A stretch of 64,000 nt of DNA, from NCBI RefSeq assembly GCF_021484805.1, contig NZ_CP090557.1, positions 1,414,501 to 1,478,500 of the forward strand, given 5' to 3'. This stretch comes from Tellurirhabdus bombi. Lineage in GTDB: Bacteria; Bacteroidota; Bacteroidia; Cytophagales; Spirosomataceae. The notes under the pieces were generated by a model. The model was not told the DNA's origin. It made no database searches and saw only the letters and a list, made by a program, of their open reading frames with translations. Position 1 is the first letter of the stretch. Each line of letters begins with the position of its first letter. Positions 45,511 through 53,569 of the stretch are shown in pieces. Position numbers and translations under genes: made by a program.

Positions 45511-45590
45511 ACTTCTTCCCTTCGCCAGCATTACCCGGATCAGGTTCAATGGGTATAATCTCAGCCCGTTGTTATAAGGCACCCCTTAGA
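45511..45590 (-). promoter_or_regulatory. TPP (THI-box) riboswitch
   Basis: Read on the minus strand the segment has the conserved parts of the thiamin pyrophosphate aptamer in order: AGGGGTGCC at the 5' side, GGCTGAGA, ACCC, TGAACCTGATCCGGGTAATG, then GGCGAAGGGAAG at the 3' side. These give the P1, P2/P3 and P4/P5 elements. The aptamer ends about 103 bases before the TonB receptor ATG. A TAnnTTTG box lies 13 bases before its 5' edge. Confidence 0.96.
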
Positions 45591-45602
45591 AGATTAGATG
45601 GA

Positions 45603-45610
45603 CAAAGGTA
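45603..45610 (-). promoter_or_regulatory. Bacteroidota-type -7 box of the riboswitch transcript
   Basis: Reads TACCTTTG on the minus strand, an exact TAnnTTTG match. Transcription starting a few bases downstream would begin just before the aptamer's first stem, which fits the riboswitch well. Confidence 0.6.
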
Positions 45611-45668
45611 AGCTGAATAAAGATCTTTTGAACGCTATGAACTATTTTTTTTCAAATAATGTATAAAC

Positions 45669-45690
45669 ATTAAATGTAATTACATTTAAT
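45669..45690. promoter_or_regulatory. 22-bp perfect palindrome, probable operator of the glyoxalase-esterase operon
   Basis: ATTAAATGTAA followed by its exact reverse complement TTACATTTAAT, 42 bases before the ATG of the + strand glyoxalase. A perfect 22-bp palindrome at the promoter place is a typical dimeric-repressor site (MarR-like repressors control mhq operons in Bacillus). The regulator is not in the neighbourhood. Confidence 0.65.
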
Positions 45691-45731
45691 TTGTAGTAAA
45701 CATTTTCACCCTTTAAACTATTCACAATACT

Positions 45732-46670
45732 ATGGAAACGCTCATCACTGGTCTTCATCATATTACGGCTCTTGCCGGTACCGCTCAACGCAACGTCGAC
45801 TTCTATACCGGGGTCCTTGGCTTACGGTTGGTGAAGAAAACAATCAATTTCGACGCGCCGGATGTCTATCACCTGTACTACGGGGATGCAACTGGTTCGC
45901 CGGGAACAATCATGACGTTTTTCCCATACGAAGGTATTCACCGGGGTCGTAAAGGAGTTGGCCAGTTGACATATACCGCTTTTTCGATTCCGTCGGCGTC
46001 GCTTAGCTTCTGGATGGATCGGCTGAATCACGCCAGCATTCCGTACGCTGGGCCATACAAACGCTTTGACGAGACCTATTTACGTTTCGAAGATTTTGAC
46101 GGCATGGGTGTCGAACTGGTGGCCAATGATGCGGATGATCGTAAAGGCTATGACAACGGTAAAATTCCCGCTGAATTTGCGGTTCGCGGTTTCCATACGG
46201 CTACGCTTAACGAATCGCGGGTTGACCAGACCATTAAGTTATTAACCGAAAGCATGAATCATACCCTTGTTGCCGAAGAAGCTGGGCGCTTCCGGTTCCA
46301 ATCGGGTAAAGGAGGTTCGGGCAGTTATGTAGACGTGCAGCATTCACCGAATGACGTTCGTGGCTTGCAGGGTGGGGGTTCTGTTCACCACATTGCTTTT
46401 GCTACCGAAAGCGATGCGACTCAGCTGGCTATTCACGAAAAACTGTTAACGGCGGGCTATAATCCAACTCCGGTTCAGGACCGGAATTATTTCCATAGTA
46501 TTTATTACCGCGAGCCAGGTGGTATCTTGTTCGAAGTGGCTACCAATCCTCCGGGATTTGCAATTGACGAACCGGTAGAATCACTGGGAACTACGCTAAA
46601 ATTGCCTGAATGGTATGAACCCCGTCGGGCAAAAATTGAAGCGGCATTACCCATCATTGAAGTAAAGTAA
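45732..46670 (+). CDS. VOC-family ring-cleaving dioxygenase/glyoxalase (MhqO-like)
   Basis: Protein of 312 residues with two vicinal-oxygen-chelate domains. The N-terminus GLHHITALAGTAQRNVDFYTGVLGLRLVKKTINFDAPDVYHLYYGD, with SPGTIMTFFPYEG, is the pattern of MhqO/MhqA-like proteins. A second half starts at GFHTATLNESRVDQTIKLL, with VHHIAFATESD and FHSIYYREPGGILFEVATNPPGF providing metal-ligand His/Glu candidates (His9/10, HHIAF, GGILFE). In Bacillus, MhqO is part of the response to quinones and aromatic stress. It leads a three-gene operon with a hydrolase of MhqD type. Confidence 0.9.
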   Translation: METLITGLHHITALAGTAQRNVDFYTGVLGLRLVKKTINFDAPDVYHLYYGDATGSPGTIMTFFPYEGIHRGRKGVGQLTYTAFSIPSASLSFWMDRLNHASIPYAGPYKRFDETYLRFEDFDGMGVELVANDADDRKGYDNGKIPAEFAVRGFHTATLNESRVDQTIKLLTESMNHTLVAEEAGRFRFQSGKGGSGSYVDVQHSPNDVRGLQGGGSVHHIAFATESDATQLAIHEKLLTAGYNPTPVQDRNYFHSIYYREPGGILFEVATNPPGFAIDEPVESLGTTLKLPEWYEPRRAKIEAALPIIEVK

Positions 46671-46727
46671 GGATAATCTCAGGCGAATCAGAACACAATA
46701 CCTGATTCGCCTGAAAACAACACGACT

Positions 46728-47387
46728 ATGATTCACGACCCTAACAATATTCTAACCGCCGGGAAGCCCCTCGAGAAAGCGACCAAAGTCATGATTATGG
46801 TACACGGTCGGGGTGGATCGGCACGAGACATTCTTTCGCTTTCCCGCGCCATCAATGATGATAGCTTTGCCTTTATTGCGCCGCAGGCAGCCAATAATAG
46901 CTGGTATCCTTATTCATTCATGCAACCTATGGAAGCGAATGAACCGCATCTTTCCTCTGCGCTGATGACGCTAGCGGGCGTGCGAGCCAGGTTACAATCG
47001 GACTATAACTTTAAAACCCATCAGATTTATTGGCTGGGCTTTTCGCAGGGGGCCTGTCTGGCTTTGGAATTTACGGCTCGTAATCCATTACCGTATGGCG
47101 GCATTTTCGGGTTAAGCGGCGGTTTGATTGGCCCTGCTGGAACACCAAGGCTTTATGATGGTGAATTTGACGGAACACCCGTTTTTCTAGGTTGTAGTGA
47201 TGTAGATTCACATGTTCCTAAAGAACGTGTTATTGAGTCAGAAGGCGTCTTCCGGGCTATGGGCGCAGAAGTAACCATGAAATTGTATGAAAATTTTTCG
47301 CACTCGATCAACGAAGACGAGCTAAAAATTGTTAATAGTTTAATAGCCGATACACCGACTCCTGGTTTGTCTATCGGTCAACAGTGA
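46728..47387 (+). CDS. MhqD-like carboxylesterase/phospholipase
   Basis: Alpha/beta hydrolase of 219 residues. VMIMVHGRGGSARDI is the oxyanion loop, APQAANNSWYPYSF the family-specific loop, and GFSQGACLALEF the nucleophile elbow with Ser106. The acid is in GCSDVDSHVP and the His in NFSHSINEDEL. This is the YodD/MhqD type, a partner of the upstream glyoxalase in quinone stress operons. It lies 57 bp downstream of that gene. Confidence 0.9.
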   Translation: MIHDPNNILTAGKPLEKATKVMIMVHGRGGSARDILSLSRAINDDSFAFIAPQAANNSWYPYSFMQPMEANEPHLSSALMTLAGVRARLQSDYNFKTHQIYWLGFSQGACLALEFTARNPLPYGGIFGLSGGLIGPAGTPRLYDGEFDGTPVFLGCSDVDSHVPKERVIESEGVFRAMGAEVTMKLYENFSHSINEDELKIVNSLIADTPTPGLSIGQQ

Positions 47388-47409
47388 CACCCAAACAAAC
47401 CTACCGCTT

Positions 47410-47706
47410 ATGAGTCACTACATGGTAGAATTTGAACTTCCTCAGGAGATGACGGAAGAATTTATGTCAAAGGTTCCGGCCCAGCGCCTGAAAATAAATG
47501 AGTTGATGGAGCAGGGAAAGATTCTTTCCTACGCATTGGCTATGGATCGGCAAAAACTCTGGTGCATTGTTGATGGACCAACGGAGTATGACGTAATAGC
47601 TACTATTGCCGAGTTTCCACTCATCAATTTTATGCAACCAACGATTTCAGAGCTGATGTTCAATAACGTGGTTTCTTTTCGGATGCCCATGTTTTCCTTG
47701 AATTAA
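47410..47706 (+). CDS. Muconolactone isomerase-like small protein
   Basis: Protein of 98 residues with the ferredoxin-like alpha+beta pattern of muconolactone delta-isomerase and YciI-type proteins: YMVEFELPQEMTEEFMSKVPAQRLKINELMEQGKILSYALAMDRQKLWCIVDGP, then EYDVIATIAEFPLINFMQPTISEL. The family is known for aromatic degradation, but members also act elsewhere. Its place, 22 bp after the esterase, suggests a third step in a detoxification operon. The reaction is inferred from fold resemblance only. Confidence 0.7.
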   Translation: MSHYMVEFELPQEMTEEFMSKVPAQRLKINELMEQGKILSYALAMDRQKLWCIVDGPTEYDVIATIAEFPLINFMQPTISELMFNNVVSFRMPMFSLN

Positions 47707-47726
47707 TCGAGTGTCTTTGATGCCTT

Positions 47727-47755
47727 GCCCGTTCCTAGCAGAGCGGGCTTTTTTT
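47727..47755 (+). terminator. Terminator of the glyoxalase-esterase operon
   Basis: An 8-bp stem with one G-U pair, arms 47727-47734 and 47741-47748, followed by T7 (47749-47755). Confidence 0.85.
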
Positions 47756-47800
47756 GTGACTGACAGCTACTTAACTTTGGCCGTTTGATAACATGTATTT

Positions 47801-48271
47801 ATGCAAAATTACTTACATCGCTTCCTGACGGTTTTATGGCTGATGTTGCTTGGCTTTTCCACGCTGGGTTGCCAGTCACTGCAAACCGATACGCATTACA
47901 GTCAGTCGGCAAACAAGACGCAGCGTCAAAGTCAGGAACGGCACCAAAAAGCGTCCCGTACTAAACGTACCCCTGAAAAGTATGCGCCGCAGCGGGAAAG
48001 CGCCATACCCCAGAAGGTATATACTATTTTAGAGTATGTTCAATCGAAGGGCCGTTCACCGGAAGGCTACGTTGGTGGCCGCCGATTTGGGAATTACGAG
48101 GGCCATTTACCGCGCCAGGATTTATCCGGGCAGGTTATAAAGTACCAGGAATGGGATGTAAACCCAAAGAAAAAAGGCAAAAACCGGGGCGCAGAACGAC
48201 TCGTCACGGGTTCGGACCGCCGGGCGTGGTATACGCGCGATCATTACAACTCATTTGTTGAAGTAAAATAA
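47801..48271 (+). CDS. Barnase-type ribonuclease, exported or lipid-anchored
   Basis: Microbial RNase of the N1/T1 (barnase) family, 156 residues. The C-terminal 90 residues follow barnase closely: GGRRFGNYEGHLP, then YQEWDVNP with catalytic Glu117, GAERLVTGSDRRAWYTRDHYNSFVEVK with Arg133 and catalytic His148 (barnase Glu73, Arg83, His102). The N-terminus has a hydrophobic signal (RFLTVLWLMLLGFSTLGC) with a possible lipobox at Cys24, then a 45-residue Gln/Arg/Lys-rich linker. It should therefore sit in the periplasm or on the membrane surface. The cognate barstar follows after 10 bp. This pair protects the producer from its own RNase. Confidence 0.88.
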   Translation: MQNYLHRFLTVLWLMLLGFSTLGCQSLQTDTHYSQSANKTQRQSQERHQKASRTKRTPEKYAPQRESAIPQKVYTILEYVQSKGRSPEGYVGGRRFGNYEGHLPRQDLSGQVIKYQEWDVNPKKKGKNRGAERLVTGSDRRAWYTRDHYNSFVEVK

Positions 48272-48281
48272 CGACACGCCA

Positions 48282-48719
48282 ATGGCAAATTTTGTATTCA
48301 TCCGTTCCAAAGCCGATCTTGATCGCTACACAGGTTTTCGAATTGCACACCTGGATGGCGCGAAGATTCCAACCTTAAAGGCATTTTACGAAGCGATTGC
48401 GCAGGTTCTGGAGTTTCCGGATTATTTTGGCTATAACCTCGACTCCCTCGACGAACTGCTCAACGATTTCGACTGGTTGGAAGACGATAAAATTGTCCTT
48501 TATGTATCAAATACCGACCAGTTTCTGATTCAGGAAAAAAATAAAGACAAGAAATCGGATTTACTGAACATCCTGGACGCAACTGCTGAAGACTGGAAGT
48601 GGGTCGATGATGAGGAAGAAGAGACATCACCGATGGAACTGGTTATAGCTTTTGATCAAAGTGAAAAATTCCAGCAATTCCTGCAAGAAGAAGGCTATTC
48701 TTACGAAATCGTTTCTTAG
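48282..48719 (+). CDS. Barstar-family ribonuclease inhibitor
   Basis: Acidic cytoplasmic inhibitor of 145 residues with the barstar fold: IAHLDGAKIPTLKAFYEAIAQVLEFPDYFGYNLDSLDELLNDFDWLEDDKIVLYV aligns with barstar's helix 2 and the acidic contact region (LPEYYGENLDALWDCL). Many Asp/Glu residues (DDEEEETSP) fit binding a basic RNase. It is downstream of the barnase-like gene by 10 bp, so the two are co-expressed as toxin and immunity. The longer length than classical barstar (about 90 residues) comes from an acidic insert after residue 85. Confidence 0.9.
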   Translation: MANFVFIRSKADLDRYTGFRIAHLDGAKIPTLKAFYEAIAQVLEFPDYFGYNLDSLDELLNDFDWLEDDKIVLYVSNTDQFLIQEKNKDKKSDLLNILDATAEDWKWVDDEEEETSPMELVIAFDQSEKFQQFLQEEGYSYEIVS

Positions 48720-48765
48720 TGTCTGTTGCAACAAAAAGCGAACAGGCCGTGTTAAGCCGTTAACC

Positions 48766-48796
48766 GCCGCATGGATTCTAAGTCCCTGCGGCTTTT
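48766..48796 (+). terminator. Weak terminator after barstar
   Basis: Stem of 6 GC-rich pairs, arms 48766-48771 and 48787-48792, plus a short inner GGA/TCC pairing, followed by TTTT. Partial U tail only. Confidence 0.45.
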
Positions 48797-48812
48797 AGTG
48801 TTATTAAATTGA

Positions 48813-51800
48813 ATGAAAGTAGCCGATCTATTATCTCTTTACAAAGAAGACAGCCTTATTCAGCTAATTGCCGGTCAAATTGGGCAAAAAAGCAGCGACC
48901 CAAACCGGGTACAGCTGAAAGGCATTTCAGGTAGCTTGGATGCAGTATTGGCGGCATCTGTTCAGCAGCTACAACCAGGCACAAACGTTTATATTTTATC
49001 GGATAAAGAAGAGGCTTCCTATTTTTTCAACGACTTGCAAAACCTCCTGGGCGAAGAAGTGCTGTTCTTTCCCATGTCGTACAAAAAACCGTATCAATAC
49101 GAAGAAGTTGAAAATGCCAACGTATTGATGCGCGCCGAAGTACTGAATAAGCTAAACGCTACGTCCAAAAACGGGGTGCTGGTGGTAACCTACCCCGAAG
49201 CCTTGTCGGAAAAGGTAATCAACAAAAAAACGCTTCGGGCCAATACATTGACGGTTCGGATTGGAGACAAGCTGGATGCTACGTTCATTAATGAACTCCT
49301 CAATAGTTACGATTTTGAAAAAACCGATTTCGTTTACGAAGCAGGGCAGTTTTCCATTCGCGGGGGTATTATCGACGTTTTTTCTTTCGCCAGCGAGTTT
49401 CCATTTCGGATTGAGCTCTTCGATGACGAGGTAGAAAGCATCCGGACATTTAGTCCTGAATCGCAGCTCTCAATGGATCCGGTGGAGAGCATCAACATTA
49501 TCCCCAACATTGAAAATAAACTTATCCACGAATCCCGCGAGCCTTTCCTTGACTTCTTACCTGATGATGCAACACTCTGGATCAAGGATGTTGAACTAAC
49601 GCTGGAACTCATCGAAAAAGGTTTTGAAGAGGCAACACAGAGCCTGGCCAAAATTGTCAGTGCTAGTGGCGGCATCAAGGTAGTATCGGATCCCGATAGT
49701 TTGTTTGAAACCCGCCGTGGGTTTTTGAACGCCGTCAAAGGCTTCCGCACGGTTGAGTTTGGACGCCGTTTTTACTTTAAAACGGAAGGTAAATTAACTT
49801 ATTCGTCCAAAGTTCAGCCGTCGTTTAATAAGGATTTCAAGCGATTGGTAGACAATCTGGCTGAAAACCAATCGAAAGGGTATACTAACATCATCGTTGC
49901 TGAGTCGTACAAGCAGCAGGAGCGTCTACGGACGATCTTTGAGGAGATGGATCATTTCGTCAAATTTCAGCCCTTATCGATCTCGCTCAAAGAAGGCTTC
50001 ATTGATGAGCAGCTTAAGCTGGTTTGTTATACGGATCACCAGATTTTTGATCGATACTACAAATACCGCGTTCGCGATAAATTTTCCAAGTCCAAGGCGC
50101 TTACCCTGCGTGAACTAAAAACCCTGAAACCAGGTGATTATGTTACGCACGTTGACCACGGGATTGGCCGCTTCGCCGGCATGGAAAAAGTGGACGTTGG
50201 CGGCAAGGAACAGGAAGCAATCCGCCTGATTTACCGCGACAACGACGTTTTGCTGGTTAGCATTCACTCACTGCACAAAATTGCCAAATACAGCGGCAAG
50301 GAAGGTGGGCCGCCGACCATGAGCAAATTAGGCTCTCAGGAATGGGAGATCAAGAAATCGCGGGTTAAGAAGCAGGTCAAGGACATTGCGAAGGAATTGA
50401 TTTCGCTGTATGCCAAGCGGCGCAACGCACCGGGATACGCCTACTCCCGGGATAGTTTTTTGCAAGCCGAGCTGGAATCCTCATTCCTTTACGAAGATAC
50501 ACCCGACCAGGCCAAAGCAACCAACGACGTGAAAGACGACATGGAGCAGTCGCACCCAATGGACCGGCTGGTCTGCGGTGACGTTGGTTTCGGGAAAACA
50601 GAAGTGGCCATTCGGGCCGCGTTTAAGGCGGCTTGTGACAACAAGCAGGTAGCGGTGCTGGTGCCAACTACTATTCTGGCCATGCAGCATTACAATACCT
50701 TCCGGGAACGTCTGGCTAATTTTCCGGTAAAAGTAGAATACATCAACCGATTCCGGAGTTCAACGCAAATTAAAGAAACACTTAAACGCGTCGCAGCTGG
50801 CGAAACGCAAATTCTGATTGGCACCCACCGCATTGTTAACAAAGACGTTAAGTTTAAAGATTTGGGCTTGCTGGTCATTGATGAAGAGCAGAAATTTGGG
50901 GTTAAAGTAAAAGATCGCCTGAAGGAAATGCGCGTGGAGGTTGATGTGCTGACGCTTACGGCCACACCCATTCCGCGCACGCTGCATTTTTCGCTCATGG
51001 GCGCCCGCGATTTGTCGGTCATTGCAACACCTCCGCCGAATCGCCAGCCGGTTACGACCGAAATTCACCAGTTCAACGAAGCCGTGATTCGCGATGCGAT
51101 CAGCTACGAAGTTCGCCGGGGTGGGCAAGTCTTTTTTGTGCATAACCGCGTTAACGATGTGGAATCCATCGCCAATCTGATCATGCGTCTGGTTCCCGAT
51201 GCCAAAGCGGGCGTCGCACATGGGCAGATGGAAGGGGACAAGCTAGAGCGGGTAATGACGAAATTTATCGAAGGGGATTATGACGTGCTGGTCTCGACGA
51301 ATATCATCGAATCGGGGCTGGATATTCCTAACGCCAATACCATTTTGATTAACCAGGCCCATATGTTTGGCCTTTCGGACCTTCACCAGATGCGTGGTCG
51401 GGTAGGGCGTTCTAACCGGAAGGCCTTTTGTTATTTGCTAACTCCCGCCCTTTCCCTGCTCACTTCCGACGCGCGCAAGCGCTTGCAAACGCTGGAAGAT
51501 TTCTCGGAATTGGGTGAGGGATTCAAAATTGCCATGCGCGATTTGGACATTCGCGGGGCAGGTAATTTACTCGGTGCTGAACAAAGTGGCTTTATAACCG
51601 ATTTAGGGTATGAAATGTACCATAAAATTCTGGATGAAGCGGTTCAGGAATTGAAAGAAACGGAGTTTAAGGATCTTTTCGCCCCTTCTGAAGATTTGTT
51701 CAAAGCGTTGTTGCCGGATACGGTTATTGAGACGGATCTGGAAGTAATCATTCCGGAAAGATACGTATCCAATATTTCTGAACGTCTGGCGTTGTATTCA

Positions 51801-52163
51801 AGGTTGGATAACCTTCAGACCCAGCAGGAATTAGCGGAATTCCGTACTTCGCTTATTGACCGGTTCGGTCCGTTGCCAGAAGCGGTGGAAAATGTCATTA
51901 AGTTAGTGACTGTCCGCTGGAAAGCAGAGCGTTTACAGCTTGAAAAATTGACCCTTAAGAATAATATCCTGAAGGGTACCTTCGTTTCAGAAGGGAATGA
52001 TGATTTCTTTAAGTCGGGGCAGTTTGGCAAGGTGATCGAATACATTCAGAAAAACTCGAAAAACTGCTCGTTGAAAGAAATACGAGGAAAGCTGGTTTTC
52101 AATCAATCAGACGTATTTTCGGTAGATCAAATGGACGATATTTTGGGCCAGATGCTTGTCTGA
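48813..52163 (+). CDS. mfd: Transcription-repair coupling factor Mfd
   Basis: DNA translocase of 1116 residues that removes stalled RNA polymerase and recruits UvrA. Domains in order: UvrB-homology N-terminus (SLYKEDSLIQLIAG), UvrA/UvrB-like interaction region, the CarD-like RNA polymerase-binding domain (LKPGDYVTHVDHGIGRFAGM, about 440-460), then the RecG-like helicase with Walker A GDVGFGKTEVA (about 589-599), DEEQ (about 690), TATPIPRTLHFSLMGARDLSVI, and RGRVGRSNRKAFCYLL. It ends in the TRCF C-terminal regulatory domain. Length and all motifs are normal. Confidence 0.97.
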   Translation: MKVADLLSLYKEDSLIQLIAGQIGQKSSDPNRVQLKGISGSLDAVLAASVQQLQPGTNVYILSDKEEASYFFNDLQNLLGEEVLFFPMSYKKPYQYEEVENANVLMRAEVLNKLNATSKNGVLVVTYPEALSEKVINKKTLRANTLTVRIGDKLDATFINELLNSYDFEKTDFVYEAGQFSIRGGIIDVFSFASEFPFRIELFDDEVESIRTFSPESQLSMDPVESINIIPNIENKLIHESREPFLDFLPDDATLWIKDVELTLELIEKGFEEATQSLAKIVSASGGIKVVSDPDSLFETRRGFLNAVKGFRTVEFGRRFYFKTEGKLTYSSKVQPSFNKDFKRLVDNLAENQSKGYTNIIVAESYKQQERLRTIFEEMDHFVKFQPLSISLKEGFIDEQLKLVCYTDHQIFDRYYKYRVRDKFSKSKALTLRELKTLKPGDYVTHVDHGIGRFAGMEKVDVGGKEQEAIRLIYRDNDVLLVSIHSLHKIAKYSGKEGGPPTMSKLGSQEWEIKKSRVKKQVKDIAKELISLYAKRRNAPGYAYSRDSFLQAELESSFLYEDTPDQAKATNDVKDDMEQSHPMDRLVCGDVGFGKTEVAIRAAFKAACDNKQVAVLVPTTILAMQHYNTFRERLANFPVKVEYINRFRSSTQIKETLKRVAAGETQILIGTHRIVNKDVKFKDLGLLVIDEEQKFGVKVKDRLKEMRVEVDVLTLTATPIPRTLHFSLMGARDLSVIATPPPNRQPVTTEIHQFNEAVIRDAISYEVRRGGQVFFVHNRVNDVESIANLIMRLVPDAKAGVAHGQMEGDKLERVMTKFIEGDYDVLVSTNIIESGLDIPNANTILINQAHMFGLSDLHQMRGRVGRSNRKAFCYLLTPALSLLTSDARKRLQTLEDFSELGEGFKIAMRDLDIRGAGNLLGAEQSGFITDLGYEMYHKILDEAVQELKETEFKDLFAPSEDLFKALLPDTVIETDLEVIIPERYVSNISERLALYSRLDNLQTQQELAEFRTSLIDRFGPLPEAVENVIKLVTVRWKAERLQLEKLTLKNNILKGTFVSEGNDDFFKSGQFGKVIEYIQKNSKNCSLKEIRGKLVFNQSDVFSVDQMDDILGQMLV

Positions 52164-52196
52164 CATTGGCAAACAAAAGCCGAAGGGGCGCAGGTG

Positions 52197-52228
52197 TTCG
52201 GATGTTTGCAGACAAAGTAATATTTTTG
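52197..52228 (+). promoter_or_regulatory. Promoter of gldJ
   Basis: TTCG (one mismatch to TTTG) at 52197-52200, then 20 bases, then TATTTTTG at 52221-52228, an exact TAnnTTTG match. Both boxes have the spacing seen in Bacteroidota promoters. It lies 26 bases before the ATG. Confidence 0.5.
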
Positions 52229-52253
52229 AATTCTATTTAGTTACATAAACACA

Positions 52254-53519
52254 ATGAATCGAAAGCAACCGTTACGTTCTATTGCCGTTTTATTGGCCTT
52301 CACCGTAGCGTTCGCTGCGTGTAAGAGTAAACACCCAACGAGCGTTAAGCCGGGTAAAGAAAGTACGGCCACGGGCATCGCTTATAACCAGAAAGATGGT
52401 TTTCAGGTCGCGAAATACAAAGGACAATCGGCAGGTCCAAACCTTGTATTCGTTGAAGGTGGCCGGTTCACGATGGGAGCCCTGGAAGAAGATGTGATGA
52501 ACTCGCGCGATAACCGCGAGCGGACGGTAAGTATTCAATCGTTCTATATGGACGAAACTGAAATTGCCAACCTTCACTACCTGGAGTATCTGAACGCGAT
52601 TCAGAAAGATTCATCGGAAGAAGTTTATACGCGGGCTTTACCAGATACAAACGTATGGACGCATCCACTTTCGTATAACGACCCTTACGTGACGCAGTAT
52701 CTGCGTTTCCCTGGCTTCCGTTATTATCCGGTAGTTGGTGTATCGTGGGTTCAGGCAAACGATTATTCGATCTGGCGGACGAATGCTGTAAACGCAAACC
52801 TGGCCGGAAAGTCTAATTCGTCGAAGAAAGGTTTTTCACTGAAACGGAAGAAAAAAGGCGAAGTTGATGGTGCAGAACAAGCTCCTGCGGAACAGGAAGT
52901 TAAAAACTCTCAATCAAACTACGCTCTGGAAAGCGGTACAATTTTACCAAACTACCGTCTGCCATCTGAAGCAGAATGGGAATATGCGGCCAAAGCATTG
53001 ATCGGTACTCAGTATTTGGATGAAAATCAATCCAATCAGCGTATTTATCCATGGGACGGTTCATCGGTACGGAATGCACAACGCGGCCGGAAGCAAGGAC
53101 AAATGCTGGCAAACTTCAAACGCGGTCGTGGTGACTACGCTGGTATCGCCGGAAAATCAAACGATGGTGCCATTATCACCCAGGAAATTTACGAATATCC
53201 GCCAAACGACTTCGGTCTTTACAACATGGCTGGTAACGTTAACGAGTGGGTATATGACGTTTATCGTCCACTATCGTATCAAGATGTGAACGATTTGAAC
53301 CCGCTGCGTCGGAATGGTTATTTGGACGAAGAAAAAAATTACGACAGCAAGAACAGCAACTCACTGATCAACGATAAAGTTCGTGTTTATAAAGGTGGTT
53401 CTTGGTCTGATGTATCGTATTGGTTGTCGCCAGGTACACGCCGTTTCATGGATCAGGATTCAGCTACTGCTACCATTGGTTTCCGTTGCGCCATGATTGC
53501 TGGAGGGCGGAACAAGTAA
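52254..53519 (+). CDS. gldJ: Gliding motility lipoprotein GldJ
   Basis: FGE-sulfatase (SUMF1) fold lipoprotein needed for gliding motility and T9SS function. It has 421 residues with a lipoprotein signal (IAVLLAFTVAFAACKSK, Cys23), then the family core PNLVFVEGGRFTMGALEEDV, SFYMDETEIANLHYLEYL, ALPDTNVWTHPLSYNDPYV, FRYYPVVGVSWVQANDYSIWRTNAVN, LPSEAEWEYAAKAL and FGLYNMAGNVNEWVYDVY, ending GGSWSDVSYWLSPGTRRFM. This combination matches GldJ, not GldK. A Lys/Ser-rich insertion (about 183-205, SSKKGFSLKRKKKGEVDG) separates the halves. It needs other Gld/Spr genes that are not in the window. It converges with a ComF-type gene. Confidence 0.93.
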   Translation: MNRKQPLRSIAVLLAFTVAFAACKSKHPTSVKPGKESTATGIAYNQKDGFQVAKYKGQSAGPNLVFVEGGRFTMGALEEDVMNSRDNRERTVSIQSFYMDETEIANLHYLEYLNAIQKDSSEEVYTRALPDTNVWTHPLSYNDPYVTQYLRFPGFRYYPVVGVSWVQANDYSIWRTNAVNANLAGKSNSSKKGFSLKRKKKGEVDGAEQAPAEQEVKNSQSNYALESGTILPNYRLPSEAEWEYAAKALIGTQYLDENQSNQRIYPWDGSSVRNAQRGRKQGQMLANFKRGRGDYAGIAGKSNDGAIITQEIYEYPPNDFGLYNMAGNVNEWVYDVYRPLSYQDVNDLNPLRRNGYLDEEKNYDSKNSNSLINDKVRVYKGGSWSDVSYWLSPGTRRFMDQDSATATIGFRCAMIAGGRNK

Positions 53520-53538
53520 TAAAATATAATTTAGGGAC

Positions 53539-53569
53539 TAGCGGCCACTCGATTATCGGGTGGCCGCTA
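53539..53569. terminator. Hairpin between gldJ and comF, containing the comF stop codon
   Basis: Perfect 10-bp stem, arms 53539-53548 and 53560-53569 (TAGCGGCCAC and its complement). The stop codon of the minus-strand ComF-type gene (53553-53555) lies in its loop. No strong U run on either strand. Confidence 0.6.
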
